Assembly (NCBI GenBank): GCA_030427505.1
Contig: JAUICH010000007.1
Coordinates: 62,001-126,000, forward strand
From: Verrucomicrobiia bacterium
Lineage (GTDB): Bacteria; Verrucomicrobiota; Verrucomicrobiia; Verrucomicrobiales; DEV007
Direction: 5' to 3'
DNA: 64,000 nucleotides
Under the pieces are notes generated by a model. It saw only the letters and a program-made list of their open reading frames with translations. It did not search any database and was not told where the DNA came from. The stretch's first letter is position 1. Each line of letters starts with the position of its first letter. The translations under genes and the position numbers were made by a program. This document shows, piece after piece, positions 36,036 through 45,440 of the stretch.

Positions 36036-38249
36036 TTATTCGTCGAAAACCCCAATCAGGCGCTTAAAAAATCCGTCCCTTTTTGTAACGGGGTGACCGG
36101 GAACCGCCTGGGTTTGCCGGTACCATTCTTCGTGGGATTGGCAGTTCTCCCGGGGGATGAGCTCCGTGGGAATGCGGGCCAGGTAGGCATGCCCGGACTG
36201 GCGGCATTCGTCCGTGGCAAAGCATCCCGAGAGATTGCAAAGCTCCACCTCCCGGAGCGAGGTGGGTTCGTTGAAAGGCCCCGGCGCATAGCCCAGCTTT
36301 TCGGCGGACAGCATGGTGTCCGTCCAGATGGGCAAGGCCAGGCGGGAGCCGTAGCCGCGATCCACTATTCGTTCCGGTTGGTCCAGACCCACCCAGACTC
36401 CGCAACTGAGCTTGCTGGTGAAGCCCGCGAACCAGGCATCTTCGTAGTTGTTGGTGGTGCCGGTTTTCCCGCCCGCCGGCTGGTGGAAGCCCATGGAGCG
36501 CGCCCCGGCGCCGGTTCCGCCGGGCTCCATGGCTTTCTCCAGGATGTTACGGGTCAGGTAGGTGGAAGCAGGCGAGAATACCTGGTAGCCGACGTTCAGG
36601 TTGTCATAGATCGGACGGCCGCTGGTGGAGACGATTTTCCGGATCATGAAAGGCCGGTGCCGGTAGCCTTCGTTGGCAAAGACGGAATAGCTGCTGGTGA
36701 CGGCCTTCAGGCTGGCGCCCAGGTTCCCGATGTAGATCTGCGGGTTGCGCTCTTCCAGGGGTCCGAGCCCCGCGTGGTTGGCGGCGTCGAGGACGAAATC
36801 GATCCCAGCCACTTCGCCCACCCGGACGCTCATGGTGTTCCGGGAGCGGATCAGGCCATACTCCGCCGGCATCCATTCGTCATGAAAGGTGAGGTCGGAA
36901 TTCTTCGGGCTCCATTCCCGGTTGTACCAGGGGATCTCCTGCGGCAGGATGGGCTGGTCGCTGATCAGCGTGCCGGGAAAAAGGCCCCGTTCGAAGGCGG
37001 CGGTATAGGCGATGGGTTTGAAAAGGGAGCCGATCTGCCGGTTGGACTGGGTGGCCCGGTTGAAGCGGCTGTGGGCAAAATTCCGGCCTCCCAGCATGGC
37101 GCGAATGGCGCCGGTTTCGTTCTCGATGACGATGACCGCCGCCTGCAGATACTCCGGCGTGGGCAGGTGGTCCGGATCGTCCCCTGGGGCGAAGTCCGAA
37201 AGCCTGGGATGCGGATAGTTGGGCGCGCGTTCCAGGGCCACGAGGCGCCGTTCCACGGCGTCCTCCACGGCATGTTGCAGCTTGGTGTCGAAGGTGGTGT
37301 AGATGAGCAGCCCCCCGTCTTCGATTTCGCGCTCCGCCAAGAGGAGATCCAGGTCGTGCCGGACGGCGTTCAGAACGTAGTTTTCCTCCGGCATCCATTC
37401 ATGCACGGGTTCCTGGGGGAGCGCCTGGGTGGGATGGGCCTTGGCGGCCGCGGCTTCGGCCTCCGTGATGAAGCCTTCCTCCAGCATACGGTCCAGCGTG
37501 GCATCGCGTTCGCGGATGGCGTCGTCCGCGTGGCGGAAGGGTGAAAAGCGGTTGGGCGCCCGGATGATGCCGGCGATCATGGCGGACTCCGGCAGGTTCA
37601 GGTCGGCGGCGGACTTTCCGAAGTAGGCCTGGGCGGCCCGCTCGATGCCATAGAGCCCGGAGCCGAAGTAAATGCGGTTCAGATAAAAGAAGAGGATCTG
37701 GTCTTTGCGGAACTTGCGCTCGATTCGCCGCGCCAGCAGGGCTTCCACCATCTTCCGTTCGAAGCTTTTCTCCCGGAGGTCGAAGCTGTTCCGGGCCAGC
37801 TGCATGGTCAGGGTGCTGGCCCCCTGGACGATCTCCCCCTCCTTGGCGTTGCGCAGCATGGCCCGGCCCACGCCGACGTAGTCCACTCCGCCGTGATCGT
37901 AAAAGCGGGCGTCTTCCCGCGCGATGAGGGCGTCCTTCAGGAAGGGCGAAACCTTGTCCAGGGAAGTGATGATCCGGTTGTCCCCGTGGAGACGGCCGAT
38001 CACCTCGCCATTGCTGTCGTAGACAATGGAGCGCTGCGGCATGTTGCCAATGCGGTCCAAGTCGTATTGGGCGGCCTGGCTGTCGAAGTAGGACCAGGCG
38101 ATCGACCCGCTGATACAGACGCTGAGCAGGGGTAGAATGAGGACAAAGAGGAGAAGGCGCTTTCCGCGGCGTTGCCGGCGTTTTTCCGGAGACTCCGTAC
38201 CCGCCGCGCGCTCTCGCCAATTTTTTGGTCGTCTCCGGCCCCGATGCAC
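36036..38249 (-). CDS. Penicillin-binding protein 1A-type glycosyltransferase/transpeptidase
   Basis: A 737-residue class A PBP. A basic cytoplasmic tail is followed by one membrane anchor (LLLFVLILPLLSVCISGSIAW). The GT51 part has REDARFYDHGGVDY (catalytic Glu), GASTLTMQLARNSF and LARRIERKF. The transpeptidase part has SNRQIGSLFKP (SxxK serine), RSRNTM (SxN) and GGKTGTTNNYEDAW (KTG). It polymerises and cross-links peptidoglycan in the periplasm. The C-terminal tail has clustered cysteines (ELCNLSGCFATDEC), possibly a small disulfide or metal knuckle, which is unusual. Confidence 0.95.
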   Translation of the reverse strand: MHRGRRRPKNWRERAAGTESPEKRRQRRGKRLLLFVLILPLLSVCISGSIAWSYFDSQAAQYDLDRIGNMPQRSIVYDSNGEVIGRLHGDNRIITSLDKVSPFLKDALIAREDARFYDHGGVDYVGVGRAMLRNAKEGEIVQGASTLTMQLARNSFDLREKSFERKMVEALLARRIERKFRKDQILFFYLNRIYFGSGLYGIERAAQAYFGKSAADLNLPESAMIAGIIRAPNRFSPFRHADDAIRERDATLDRMLEEGFITEAEAAAAKAHPTQALPQEPVHEWMPEENYVLNAVRHDLDLLLAEREIEDGGLLIYTTFDTKLQHAVEDAVERRLVALERAPNYPHPRLSDFAPGDDPDHLPTPEYLQAAVIVIENETGAIRAMLGGRNFAHSRFNRATQSNRQIGSLFKPIAYTAAFERGLFPGTLISDQPILPQEIPWYNREWSPKNSDLTFHDEWMPAEYGLIRSRNTMSVRVGEVAGIDFVLDAANHAGLGPLEERNPQIYIGNLGASLKAVTSSYSVFANEGYRHRPFMIRKIVSTSGRPIYDNLNVGYQVFSPASTYLTRNILEKAMEPGGTGAGARSMGFHQPAGGKTGTTNNYEDAWFAGFTSKLSCGVWVGLDQPERIVDRGYGSRLALPIWTDTMLSAEKLGYAPGPFNEPTSLREVELCNLSGCFATDECRQSGHAYLARIPTELIPRENCQSHEEWYRQTQAVPGHPVTKRDGFFKRLIGVFDE

Positions 38250-38374
38250 GTTATTAATAAACTTTAGATATACCTGTTATCAAACTATCCGGCATTATGG
38301 TGGATTGATTTTCACCGGGCGCGGCGGAAAGTAGTAAACCGGAAACTATCAGCGCAATTCGGAAAGACCTGACC

Positions 38375-39292
38375 ATGGCGGAAGACCGGCCCTCATTTCC
38401 CCAAGACAGTCAAGCAGCCCTGGCCGCGGCCATGGACCACCGGGCCGTGCTGGTGGAATTGGCCCTGGAGGAAGACCTCGCCAAGGAGGGCGACCTGACC
38501 GCCCGCTATTTCTTGCCGGAGGATCTGGAGACGTCGGCCTACATCGAAGCCCGGGAATCCGTCATCGTCTCCGGGATTGAAATGACTGAGGCCGTTTACC
38601 GGAAGATCGACCCAAGTCTGGAAATCACCGTTCTGAAACAGAATGGAGAAGAGGTGAACCGGGGCGACCGGGTGCTGACCTTGAAGGGCCGCGTGCGCTC
38701 CATCGTGTCCGGCGAGCGCACGGCGCTGAATTTTCTACAGCACCTGTCGGGGATCGCTTCCCTGACCCAGATCTATGTGAGCCACATCGGAGATGCCAAA
38801 GCCCAGCTATTGGATACCCGCAAGACCATCCCCGGCTACCGGGTGCTGGAAAAGGCCGCCGTGAAACATGGCGGCGGCGTGAACCACAGGATGGGTTTGT
38901 GGGATGCGGTGATGGTCAAGGACAACCACCTCATGGCCAACAGCGACCTGGCAAGCCTCCAGGAAGGCATCCGGCAGGTGCGGGCGAACCATCCCAAGGC
39001 CGCGGTGCAGTTGGAGGCGGATACCCTGGATCAGGTGAAGCAATTCCTGAAATTGGAGGGCCTCGACAGTCTCCTGCTGGACAATATGAGCCCGGAGGAG
39101 CTGAAGCGCGCCGTGTGGCTGCGGGACGAGAACGCGCCCGGTGTGCTGCTGGAGGCCAGCGGCGGCATTACGCTGAATACCATCGCGGCGGTGGCGGAAA
39201 CCGGGGTGGATTTCATTTCCGTGGGGGCGTTGACTCATTCCGCCAAGGCGGCGGACTTCTCTTTGCAGTTGGAAACGGTGTCCGGGACATGA
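38375..39292 (+). CDS. nadC: Nicotinate-nucleotide diphosphorylase (carboxylating)
   Basis: Quinolinate phosphoribosyltransferase of de novo NAD synthesis. The 305-residue protein contains NFLQHLSGIASLTQ, LDTRKTIPGYRVLEKAAVKHGGG and RMGLWDAVMVKDNH, which carry the quinolinate and PRPP contacts, and ends with the EASGGITLNTIAAVAETGVDFISVGALTHS barrel segment. The stop overlaps the birA start (ATGA). nadA and nadB are not in the window. Confidence 0.96.
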   Translation: MAEDRPSFPQDSQAALAAAMDHRAVLVELALEEDLAKEGDLTARYFLPEDLETSAYIEARESVIVSGIEMTEAVYRKIDPSLEITVLKQNGEEVNRGDRVLTLKGRVRSIVSGERTALNFLQHLSGIASLTQIYVSHIGDAKAQLLDTRKTIPGYRVLEKAAVKHGGGVNHRMGLWDAVMVKDNHLMANSDLASLQEGIRQVRANHPKAAVQLEADTLDQVKQFLKLEGLDSLLLDNMSPEELKRAVWLRDENAPGVLLEASGGITLNTIAAVAETGVDFISVGALTHSAKAADFSLQLETVSGT

Positions 39293-40146
39293 TGGAAGAC
39301 ATTTCCTGGCTGTCAGCCCGGGACATTCAGCGGCACCTGACTCGCCGGCGCGAGGAGATCCACAGTTACCGCGCGGAAGAAGCCCCCCCAGCGCCCCTGC
39401 CCTGGAAGGTGGACGTGTTGGAAGTGACGGACTCCACCAATGACGAAGTCTGGCGGCGGGCCACGCCGGCGGAAACGGCCCGCGTCTTGTTCGCCGAGCG
39501 GCAGACCGCCGGCCGGGGCCGCCGGGGAGACGCCTGGCACTCGCCAGTGGGTGAAAACCTGCTGCTCTCCGCCCTCATCCGGCCGGAACTGGAGCCGCGG
39601 TACTGGCCGCGCATTTCACAGGCCGCGGGGCTGGCGGTCCGGCAGGTGGTGGACGACGCGTTGGAGCAGACCGGCTCGCAACTCAAGTGGCCGAACGACG
39701 TTTATTTTGACGGCCGTAAGATCGCCGGCATTCTCGTGGAAAGGAGAGAATCGCCCGATGGTATGGCGAATGCTGCGGCTATCATTGGAATCGGTTTAAA
39801 TGTGAACGCCCAAAAAGAGAGTTTTCCCCAAGATCTGGCCTTTCCCGCGACTTCGCTTCGCCTGGAATCCGGCCGGAACTGGGACCGGAATGAGGTGGCG
39901 GCCCGGTTGCTATTCTCCCTGGAACGGTACCTGGGACGGTTGGACCGGTTCTCCGAGTTGCGGGAAGAAATCCTGGGGTGCAGTTACCTGCTGAACCGGG
40001 AAGTCACCGCTGAAACCCCGCGGGGAAGCCTGCGCGGAAGGGTCACCGGTCTGGCGGAAAATGGGGAACTCCTGCTCGAAACGGCACCCGGCGCGGAGAC
40101 CATAATGCTTTACAGCGCGGATCGGATTCGGGTAATTGAGGAATAA
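39289..40146 (+). CDS. birA: Biotin-[acetyl-CoA-carboxylase] ligase
   Basis: A 285-residue biotin protein ligase. The motif AGRGRRGDAWHSPVGENLL is the biotinyl-AMP loop, followed by QLKWPNDVYFDGRKIAGILVE and GIGLNVNA. The first 45 residues are not a classic HTH, so it is likely a ligase without repressor function (class I-like). It starts at ATG 39289 overlapping nadC; a second ATG follows immediately. nadC-birA is a coupled pair, both cofactor genes. Confidence 0.95.
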   Translation: MMEDISWLSARDIQRHLTRRREEIHSYRAEEAPPAPLPWKVDVLEVTDSTNDEVWRRATPAETARVLFAERQTAGRGRRGDAWHSPVGENLLLSALIRPELEPRYWPRISQAAGLAVRQVVDDALEQTGSQLKWPNDVYFDGRKIAGILVERRESPDGMANAAAIIGIGLNVNAQKESFPQDLAFPATSLRLESGRNWDRNEVAARLLFSLERYLGRLDRFSELREEILGCSYLLNREVTAETPRGSLRGRVTGLAENGELLLETAPGAETIMLYSADRIRVIEE

Positions 40147-40240
40147 GAAGCCCAACTCGTTTAGTTTTCCTGATTATCTATAAGTTCAAGAAATAAGGTT
40201 GGCATTCTGGACCAGCCTGTATAACTTCACTTAACTTTTC

Positions 40241-40990
40241 ATGAGCGACGTTCTCGAGAACCAGAGCAGCTTTGTGTTTGCCGATCATCTTGTTCTGGAT
40301 GAATCGCCCACCCGTGACTTCTATAAGTCCCTTCTCCAGGGTCTGATTCACAAGAACAACAACATGCTGGGCGTGGTGCAGGGCTTTTCCAGCCTGATCC
40401 TGATGGAGGAGAGTATCTCTCAGTCCACCCGGGAGAACGTGGAGCAGATGAAAGACTCCGCGCAGAACGCGTCGGATCTAGCCAAGATCATCCTTTCCGC
40501 TTCGGGTTGCGCTCAAGTGACGGTGGAAGCGGTGAAACTGTCCGAGCTGCTGCCCTATCTGGAACAGAACGCGCGGAAGATTTGTGAGGACAACGGCGTC
40601 ACCCTGCAAATGAACGTCTCCGAACCGGTGCCCGCCGTCATGGCGGACTCCACCAGGCTCATTGACGTGCTGAACGAATTGCTGAAGAACGCTGCTGAAG
40701 CCGCCGGTACCGTGGAAGGCGGTCAGGTGGCGTTGGACATCCTGCGTCCGGGTGAGGCCACGCCTGAGAGCGATAACCGGGTGGATTTTTTCATCCGGAA
40801 CACTGGAAAAGGGATCGCCCCTGAAAAGATCATGAAATCTTTCCTGCCCTTTCACTCTGACAAAAACAGCTCGCACTACGGCATCGGTTTGACGATGTCG
40901 GGTGTGCTGGCCGGTCAGATGAAAATGCGCCTGGGTCTCCAGAGCCAGGACGGCATGACCACCGCGTGGCTCAGCGCGAAGGCGGCGTAG
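40241..40990 (+). CDS. Histidine-kinase-like protein without sensor domain
   Basis: A 249-residue soluble protein. FYKSLLQGLIHKNNNMLGVVQGFSSLI resembles a phosphoacceptor (H-box) helix with HKNNN in place of HDFNN. A second helix follows, then the HATPase motifs: N-box VLNELLKNAAEA, RNTGKGIAPEKI and GIGLTMSG. No membrane or input domain and no response regulator gene lies alongside. It may act with an unlinked partner or as an adaptor. It has an AT-rich upstream region. Confidence 0.82.
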   Translation: MSDVLENQSSFVFADHLVLDESPTRDFYKSLLQGLIHKNNNMLGVVQGFSSLILMEESISQSTRENVEQMKDSAQNASDLAKIILSASGCAQVTVEAVKLSELLPYLEQNARKICEDNGVTLQMNVSEPVPAVMADSTRLIDVLNELLKNAAEAAGTVEGGQVALDILRPGEATPESDNRVDFFIRNTGKGIAPEKIMKSFLPFHSDKNSSHYGIGLTMSGVLAGQMKMRLGLQSQDGMTTAWLSAKAA

Positions 40991-40999
40991 GAAGGTTTT

Positions 41000-41536
41000 C
41001 TAAGCGATTGGGTCCGGGCACACCTCGCGCAGGGCGCAGGTCTGGCAGAAATCTCCGATCCAGAAGCTGTCCAGGTAGTCCATGAGGGGACCGATGATCT
41101 CCGGGTCGTCCGTGAACATCCCGGCCTCGAAGTTCCGGCGTTTCGCTCCTTTGGCGCCCATGCCGGCGCCGGTGAGATTCGCGGACCCGACGTAGGCGAG
41201 CTTTCCGTCCGCGATGACACACTTCATGTGCATGCGTGGGCAGAGCACGCGCTCGAAGGCATCGGATTGGATGAGTTCTTCATTCCGGTCGAAGTCTTCC
41301 CGGAAACGCGGTCCGGGTTCCTTCGCGTGGACCAGGCGCACCTCCACGCCGTCGCGCACTTTTCCGGCGATGACGGAGACAAAGGGTACGAACTCAGAGC
41401 CCCGGATTCCCTCCGGATCTTCCACGTAGAGGTCTTTGAGATCCGCCGTGACCAGCCAGAGGAAACGCCGCGCGGCGGGCACCAGCTCGCGCATCACGCA
41501 GGCGTAGGTGTCTTCGTTCAGGATGAGCTTCGTCAT
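41000..41536 (-). CDS. Phospholipase D-like protein with one HKD motif
   Basis: A 178-residue protein starting MTKLILNEDTYACVM. The PLD signature is MHMKCVIADGKLAYVGSANLTGAG (HxKxxxxD then GSxN). Only one motif is present, so a homodimer would be needed, as in Nuc or BfiI. The C-terminus carries cysteines (FCQTCALREVCPD) that could bind zinc or an Fe-S cluster. It is convergent with the kinase-like gene and has no secretion signal. The substrate is unknown: DNA or phospholipid are both possible. Confidence 0.8.
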   Translation of the reverse strand: MTKLILNEDTYACVMRELVPAARRFLWLVTADLKDLYVEDPEGIRGSEFVPFVSVIAGKVRDGVEVRLVHAKEPGPRFREDFDRNEELIQSDAFERVLCPRMHMKCVIADGKLAYVGSANLTGAGMGAKGAKRRNFEAGMFTDDPEIIGPLMDYLDSFWIGDFCQTCALREVCPDPIA

Positions 41537-41633
41537 GCGAGTGACTGGCGGCAAAGCGCCGCGACAAGATCCGGGGAGAATTCGCGCTCGACAAGCCGGA
41601 CATTGCGCTTAGCTTCCCCTCATACTGTTCGAA

Positions 41634-41711
41634 ATGGGCCACCGCCGCAACAGCCTCCTTCTTCCGCTGCTTCAGCTCCGGCTGCTGGCCCTAGGGCTTG
41701 CCACCCGCTAG
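41634..41711 (+). CDS. leuA leader peptide (leucine attenuator)
   Basis: A 25-codon frame encoding MGHRRNSLLLPLLQLRLLALG and ending ATR, with 10 leucines in the first 22 residues, 168 bases before leuA. Such Leu-rich peptides measure charged tRNA-Leu by ribosome stalling. A CATACT hexamer 7 bases before the ATG suggests a leaderless transcript. Downstream hairpin arms at 41780-41800 (CCCGAAG/CTTCGGG) could form the terminator/antiterminator switch. The peptide is too short for normal gene calling. Confidence 0.72.
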   Translation: MGHRRNSLLLPLLQLRLLALGLATR

Positions 41712-41779
41712 CCCCTTTTCCTTTTCCAGCGCCGTTTGGCCGCACCCCCGTCGCCCGCTTTTCCCTGGGCGAACTGTGT

Positions 41780-41800
41780 CCCGAAGACAAGACCTTCGGG
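41780..41800 (+). promoter_or_regulatory. Hairpin of leuA leader
   Basis: CCCGAAG and CTTCGGG pair around a 7-base loop, between the leader peptide and leuA. It could be the attenuator stem; no strong T-run follows, so the exact terminator is not proven. Confidence 0.45.
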
Positions 41801-41878
41801 GCGGCTGCGTGTGCTTTCGCCCACTTCTTTTCACCTCTTTACTCAACCCTTTTTCTTTCCAACCTAGAACCAAACCAA

Positions 41879-43579
41879 ATGAAACCTGAGAACATCCGAA
41901 AATACCGGCCGTTCCCGCCCGTGCATTTGCCGGACCGTACCTGGCCTGACCGCACCCTTTCGGCGGCGCCGATCTGGTGCAGTGTGGACCTTCGCGACGG
42001 AAATCAGGCACTGCCGGTGCCGATGAATGTCGCGGAGAAGCTGGAGATGTTCGACCTGCTGGTGGACGTGGGTTTCAAACAGATCGAGATCGGCTTTCCC
42101 TCCGCGGCGGACACGGAGTTCAACTTTGCCCGCCGGCTGGTGGAGGAAAAGCGCATCCCCGCGGACGTGAAGCCGCAGGTGCTGGTGCAGGCGCGGGAGC
42201 ACCTCATCCGCCGCACCTTTGAGAGCTTGCAGGGAATGCGGCAGGCCATTGTGCATTTGTACAATTCCACCTCGCCCTTGCAGCGGCGCGTCACCTTTGG
42301 CGATGCCTCTCAGGCGCAGATCAAAAAGCTCGCCACGGACGGCGCGACACTGATCAAGGAACTCGCCGCCGCCACGCCGGAGACGGCCATTACCTTGCAG
42401 TACTCGCCGGAAAGCTTTTCCGACACGGAGTTGGAATTCGCCTTGGAAATCTGCGAGGCGGTCATGGACATCTGGGAACCGGACACGGAGAACAAGATCA
42501 TCCTGAACCTGCCTGCCACGGTGGAGTGGACCACGCCGAACGTACACGCGGACCAGATCGAGTGGTTCTGCCGGAACCTGAAGGAGCGGGACAAGGCGAT
42601 CATCAGCCTGCACACCCATAACGACCGCGGCACGGGCGTCGCCGCCACGGAGTTGGGCCTCCTGGCCGGCGCGGATCGGGTGGAAGGCACCCTCTTTGGC
42701 AATGGCGAGCGCACGGGTAACCTGGATATTGTGAATGTAGCGCTGAACATGAACAGCCACGGCATACCCACGGGACTGGACTTCTCGGACTTGCCCTCCA
42801 TCCGGGCGGTCTATGAGCGCGTCACCCGCCTGAACGTGCCGGAGCGTTTGCCGTATTCCGGGGAATTGGTCTTTACCGCTTTTTCCGGCAGCCACCAGGA
42901 CGCCATCAAGAAAGGCATGGACCGCCGCGCGGCGGAGCAGGCCGCTGGAAAGAACGGCGATCTGCCCTGGGGAGTGCCGTATCTCACCATCGACCCGCAG
43001 GACATCGGGCGCAGCTACGAGGCCATCATCCGCATCAATGCCCAGAGCGGCAAAGGTGGCGTGGCCTACATTCTGGATCGCGAGCATGGCTTCGATTTGC
43101 CGAAAACGATGCATCCCGAAGTGGGCAGACTGGTCTATTCCCAGGCCGACACCATGAACCGGGAATTGACGGTCGATGAAGTGCGCGACGTGTTCTTCGA
43201 GCACTTCGTGAACGTCTCCGAGCCACTGGCGCTGGTCGATTATGAGTTGAACCATCACCCCGCCGAACGCGGACAGGTGGAGTGCTCGGCGACGATCATC
43301 TTCGAGGGCCAGGAGTCCAAGATTCAGGGTCAGGGGAACGGCCCCATCAATGCCTTTGTCCACGCCTTGGAGAAAGCAGGTCTGAAGACTTTCAACCTCA
43401 CGGACTTTCGCTCCCACGCCGTTCGGGGCGGGTCGGACGCGGATTCGGCGGCCTACGTGCAACTGAAGGAGGCCGGAGACGGCCGGCTGGTCTGGGGCTG
43501 TGGCGTCGATCCATCGATTGAGATGGCCGGCCTGAAGGCTCTGGTCAGCGCCTACAATCTGCTTTCGAAAAGTTCGTAG
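41879..43579 (+). CDS. leuA: 2-isopropylmalate synthase
   Basis: First committed step of leucine synthesis, condensing acetyl-CoA with 2-oxoisovalerate. The 566-residue protein starts MKPENIRKYRPFPPVHLPDR. The TIM barrel has APIWCSVDLRDGNQAL (metal Asp) and IISLHTHNDRGTGVAATE (metal His). The C-terminal LeuA regulatory domain (GQGNGPINAFVHALEKAGL) allows leucine feedback. Length and N-terminus match the long LeuA type found in actinobacteria and yeast. It is preceded by a leucine-rich leader peptide. Confidence 0.96.
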   Translation: MKPENIRKYRPFPPVHLPDRTWPDRTLSAAPIWCSVDLRDGNQALPVPMNVAEKLEMFDLLVDVGFKQIEIGFPSAADTEFNFARRLVEEKRIPADVKPQVLVQAREHLIRRTFESLQGMRQAIVHLYNSTSPLQRRVTFGDASQAQIKKLATDGATLIKELAAATPETAITLQYSPESFSDTELEFALEICEAVMDIWEPDTENKIILNLPATVEWTTPNVHADQIEWFCRNLKERDKAIISLHTHNDRGTGVAATELGLLAGADRVEGTLFGNGERTGNLDIVNVALNMNSHGIPTGLDFSDLPSIRAVYERVTRLNVPERLPYSGELVFTAFSGSHQDAIKKGMDRRAAEQAAGKNGDLPWGVPYLTIDPQDIGRSYEAIIRINAQSGKGGVAYILDREHGFDLPKTMHPEVGRLVYSQADTMNRELTVDEVRDVFFEHFVNVSEPLALVDYELNHHPAERGQVECSATIIFEGQESKIQGQGNGPINAFVHALEKAGLKTFNLTDFRSHAVRGGSDADSAAYVQLKEAGDGRLVWGCGVDPSIEMAGLKALVSAYNLLSKSS

Positions 43580-43610
43580 GCGGATTTACCCGTCCGGTTT
43601 CCGGGCGAGC

Positions 43611-43640
43611 GGCGCTCCCTCCTTTACAAGAGGGAGCGCC
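43611..43640 (+). terminator. Hairpin between leuA and recJ
   Basis: Perfect 11-bp stem GGCGCTCCCTC/GAGGGAGCGCC with an 8-base loop, 31 bases after the leuA stop. A C-run follows instead of T, so termination efficiency is uncertain. Confidence 0.5.
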
Positions 43641-43656
43641 CCCCTATGGTGGCTCC

Positions 43657-45357
43657 ATGCAGCCGGGGTTGGTGTGGACGGTTACGGACAGTTTTGAGAA
43701 AGAAAGGGTTACCGCCCTTGCCCGAGACCTTGGCTTGGAAGAACTGGTGGCCGAACTGATCCTGAAGCGCGGCTTTACGGAGCCGGACGCCATCGCCCGC
43801 TACCTTCACCCGAAGTTTCAGGACCTGACGGATCCCTTCCTGATTCCAGGCATGCGGGATGCCGTGCCCCGGTTGCTTCGAGCCATCGACGAGCAGGAGG
43901 AAGTGCTCCTCTACGGGGACTATGATGTCGATGGAGTTACTTCCCTGACACTGTTTCACCATGTGCTGACGGCCTATGGCTTGCGGCCCATGACGTTCCT
44001 GCCTCACCGCATGGACGAAGGGTACGGCCTTTCTCACGACGGAATCGAGAAGTGCCTCGAAATGCCCCGGCGCCCCAGCCTCATCGTGGCGATGGACTGC
44101 GGGACCAATTCCGTGACCGAAGCGGTCCGGCTCCGGGAAGAAGGCATCGGGCTGGTCATCATCGATCACCATGAACCGTCTCCGAGCGGAGTGGCGGAGT
44201 GCGCCGCCGTGGTGAACCCAAAGCTCGGTACTGAAGGCCACTACTTCTGCACTGCTGGGGTGGCCTTCAAGGTGGCGCATGGCTTGTTGAAAGAACGGCC
44301 CTTGCCGGATCTGGACCTGCGCCTCTTGACTGACCTGGTGGCCCTGGGCACGGTGGCGGACATCGTGCCGCTGGTGGAGGAAAACCGCATCCTCGTAAAG
44401 AAAGGGCTCCAGCAGCTGGATCGCACGCACAATCCCGGGATCGTTGCCCTGAAGGCGGCTGCCGGGGTCGGAACTCCCGTACGGGCCATGGACATCGGCT
44501 TCAAGCTGGGTCCCCGCCTGAACGCCGCCGGCCGGGTGGACTCGGCTCGCGAGTCGCTGGACCTTCTGCTCTGCGAAGACCATCTCCAGGCCCGCCGCCT
44601 GGCCGAAAAACTGGACCGCCGCAATCGCGAGCGTCAGGACCTGGAAAAGCGCATCAGGGATGAAGCGGAAGCCCTCATCACCGGCTTGCCCCAAGCCGGA
44701 AAGGAGGAAGTCCTGGTGGTGGAGTCCCGCCAGTGGCACCAGGGCGTGGTGGGTATCGTGGCCTCCCGCCTGATGCGGAAGTATCACCGGCCCACCTTCG
44801 TCATCGCGGTGGACGAATCGGGCTTCGGCAAGGGCAGCGGACGCGGCATTCCCGGGCTGTCCCTGGTCCGCGCTATCGATCACTGCCGGGAACTCCTCGA
44901 AAACGGCGGCGGCCACGACATGGCGGCGGGCATTACCATCCAGGAAAGCCGCATCCCGGAATTCCGCGCGCGTTTCCGCGACTACGTCATCGCCTGTATG
45001 GACGGGCAGACTCTGAAACCCCGCCTGGAAATTGACGCCGTCGCCGAACTGAAAGACCTGACCCTGAATCTCCTGGACAGCTACGAACTGCTCCGCCCCT
45101 TCGGCGTGTGTAACTCGCAACCCGTCTTCATGTCCCACGCCGTGCAGGTGCTGGAGGCTCCGAAGGTCATCAAACAGCGCCACCTTAAGTTCCGCCTCCA
45201 GCAAAACGGAGCCGTGCGCGAAGCCATGTTCTTCGGCGGCGCCGAAGTGGACCTTCCCCGCCCCCCCTGGGACATCGCCTACACCATCGACCGCAACGAT
45301 TTCCGCGGTCAGACCCGGCTGAGCATGTTCATCCAGGCGGTGCGGAAGGCGGGGTGA
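43657..45357 (+). CDS. recJ: Single-stranded-DNA-specific exonuclease RecJ
   Basis: A 566-residue 5'-3' exonuclease of recombination and repair. DHH-family motifs: VLLYGDYDVDGVTSLT, VAMDCGTNSV and VIIDHHEPSP. The DHHA1 part has LENGGGHDMAAGITI, and the C-terminal OB-like domain ends the protein. The length matches bacterial RecJ. No operon partner is evident; a hairpin lies upstream. Confidence 0.95.
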   Translation: MQPGLVWTVTDSFEKERVTALARDLGLEELVAELILKRGFTEPDAIARYLHPKFQDLTDPFLIPGMRDAVPRLLRAIDEQEEVLLYGDYDVDGVTSLTLFHHVLTAYGLRPMTFLPHRMDEGYGLSHDGIEKCLEMPRRPSLIVAMDCGTNSVTEAVRLREEGIGLVIIDHHEPSPSGVAECAAVVNPKLGTEGHYFCTAGVAFKVAHGLLKERPLPDLDLRLLTDLVALGTVADIVPLVEENRILVKKGLQQLDRTHNPGIVALKAAAGVGTPVRAMDIGFKLGPRLNAAGRVDSARESLDLLLCEDHLQARRLAEKLDRRNRERQDLEKRIRDEAEALITGLPQAGKEEVLVVESRQWHQGVVGIVASRLMRKYHRPTFVIAVDESGFGKGSGRGIPGLSLVRAIDHCRELLENGGGHDMAAGITIQESRIPEFRARFRDYVIACMDGQTLKPRLEIDAVAELKDLTLNLLDSYELLRPFGVCNSQPVFMSHAVQVLEAPKVIKQRHLKFRLQQNGAVREAMFFGGAEVDLPRPPWDIAYTIDRNDFRGQTRLSMFIQAVRKAG

Positions 45358-45440
45358 GAACCGGGAATTCAAAAAGCCGGCCTAATCCAAGTTGAGCATT
45401 CCAGCTGGAATCCCAGCGAAGAACCGAATAAGGTGAATCA

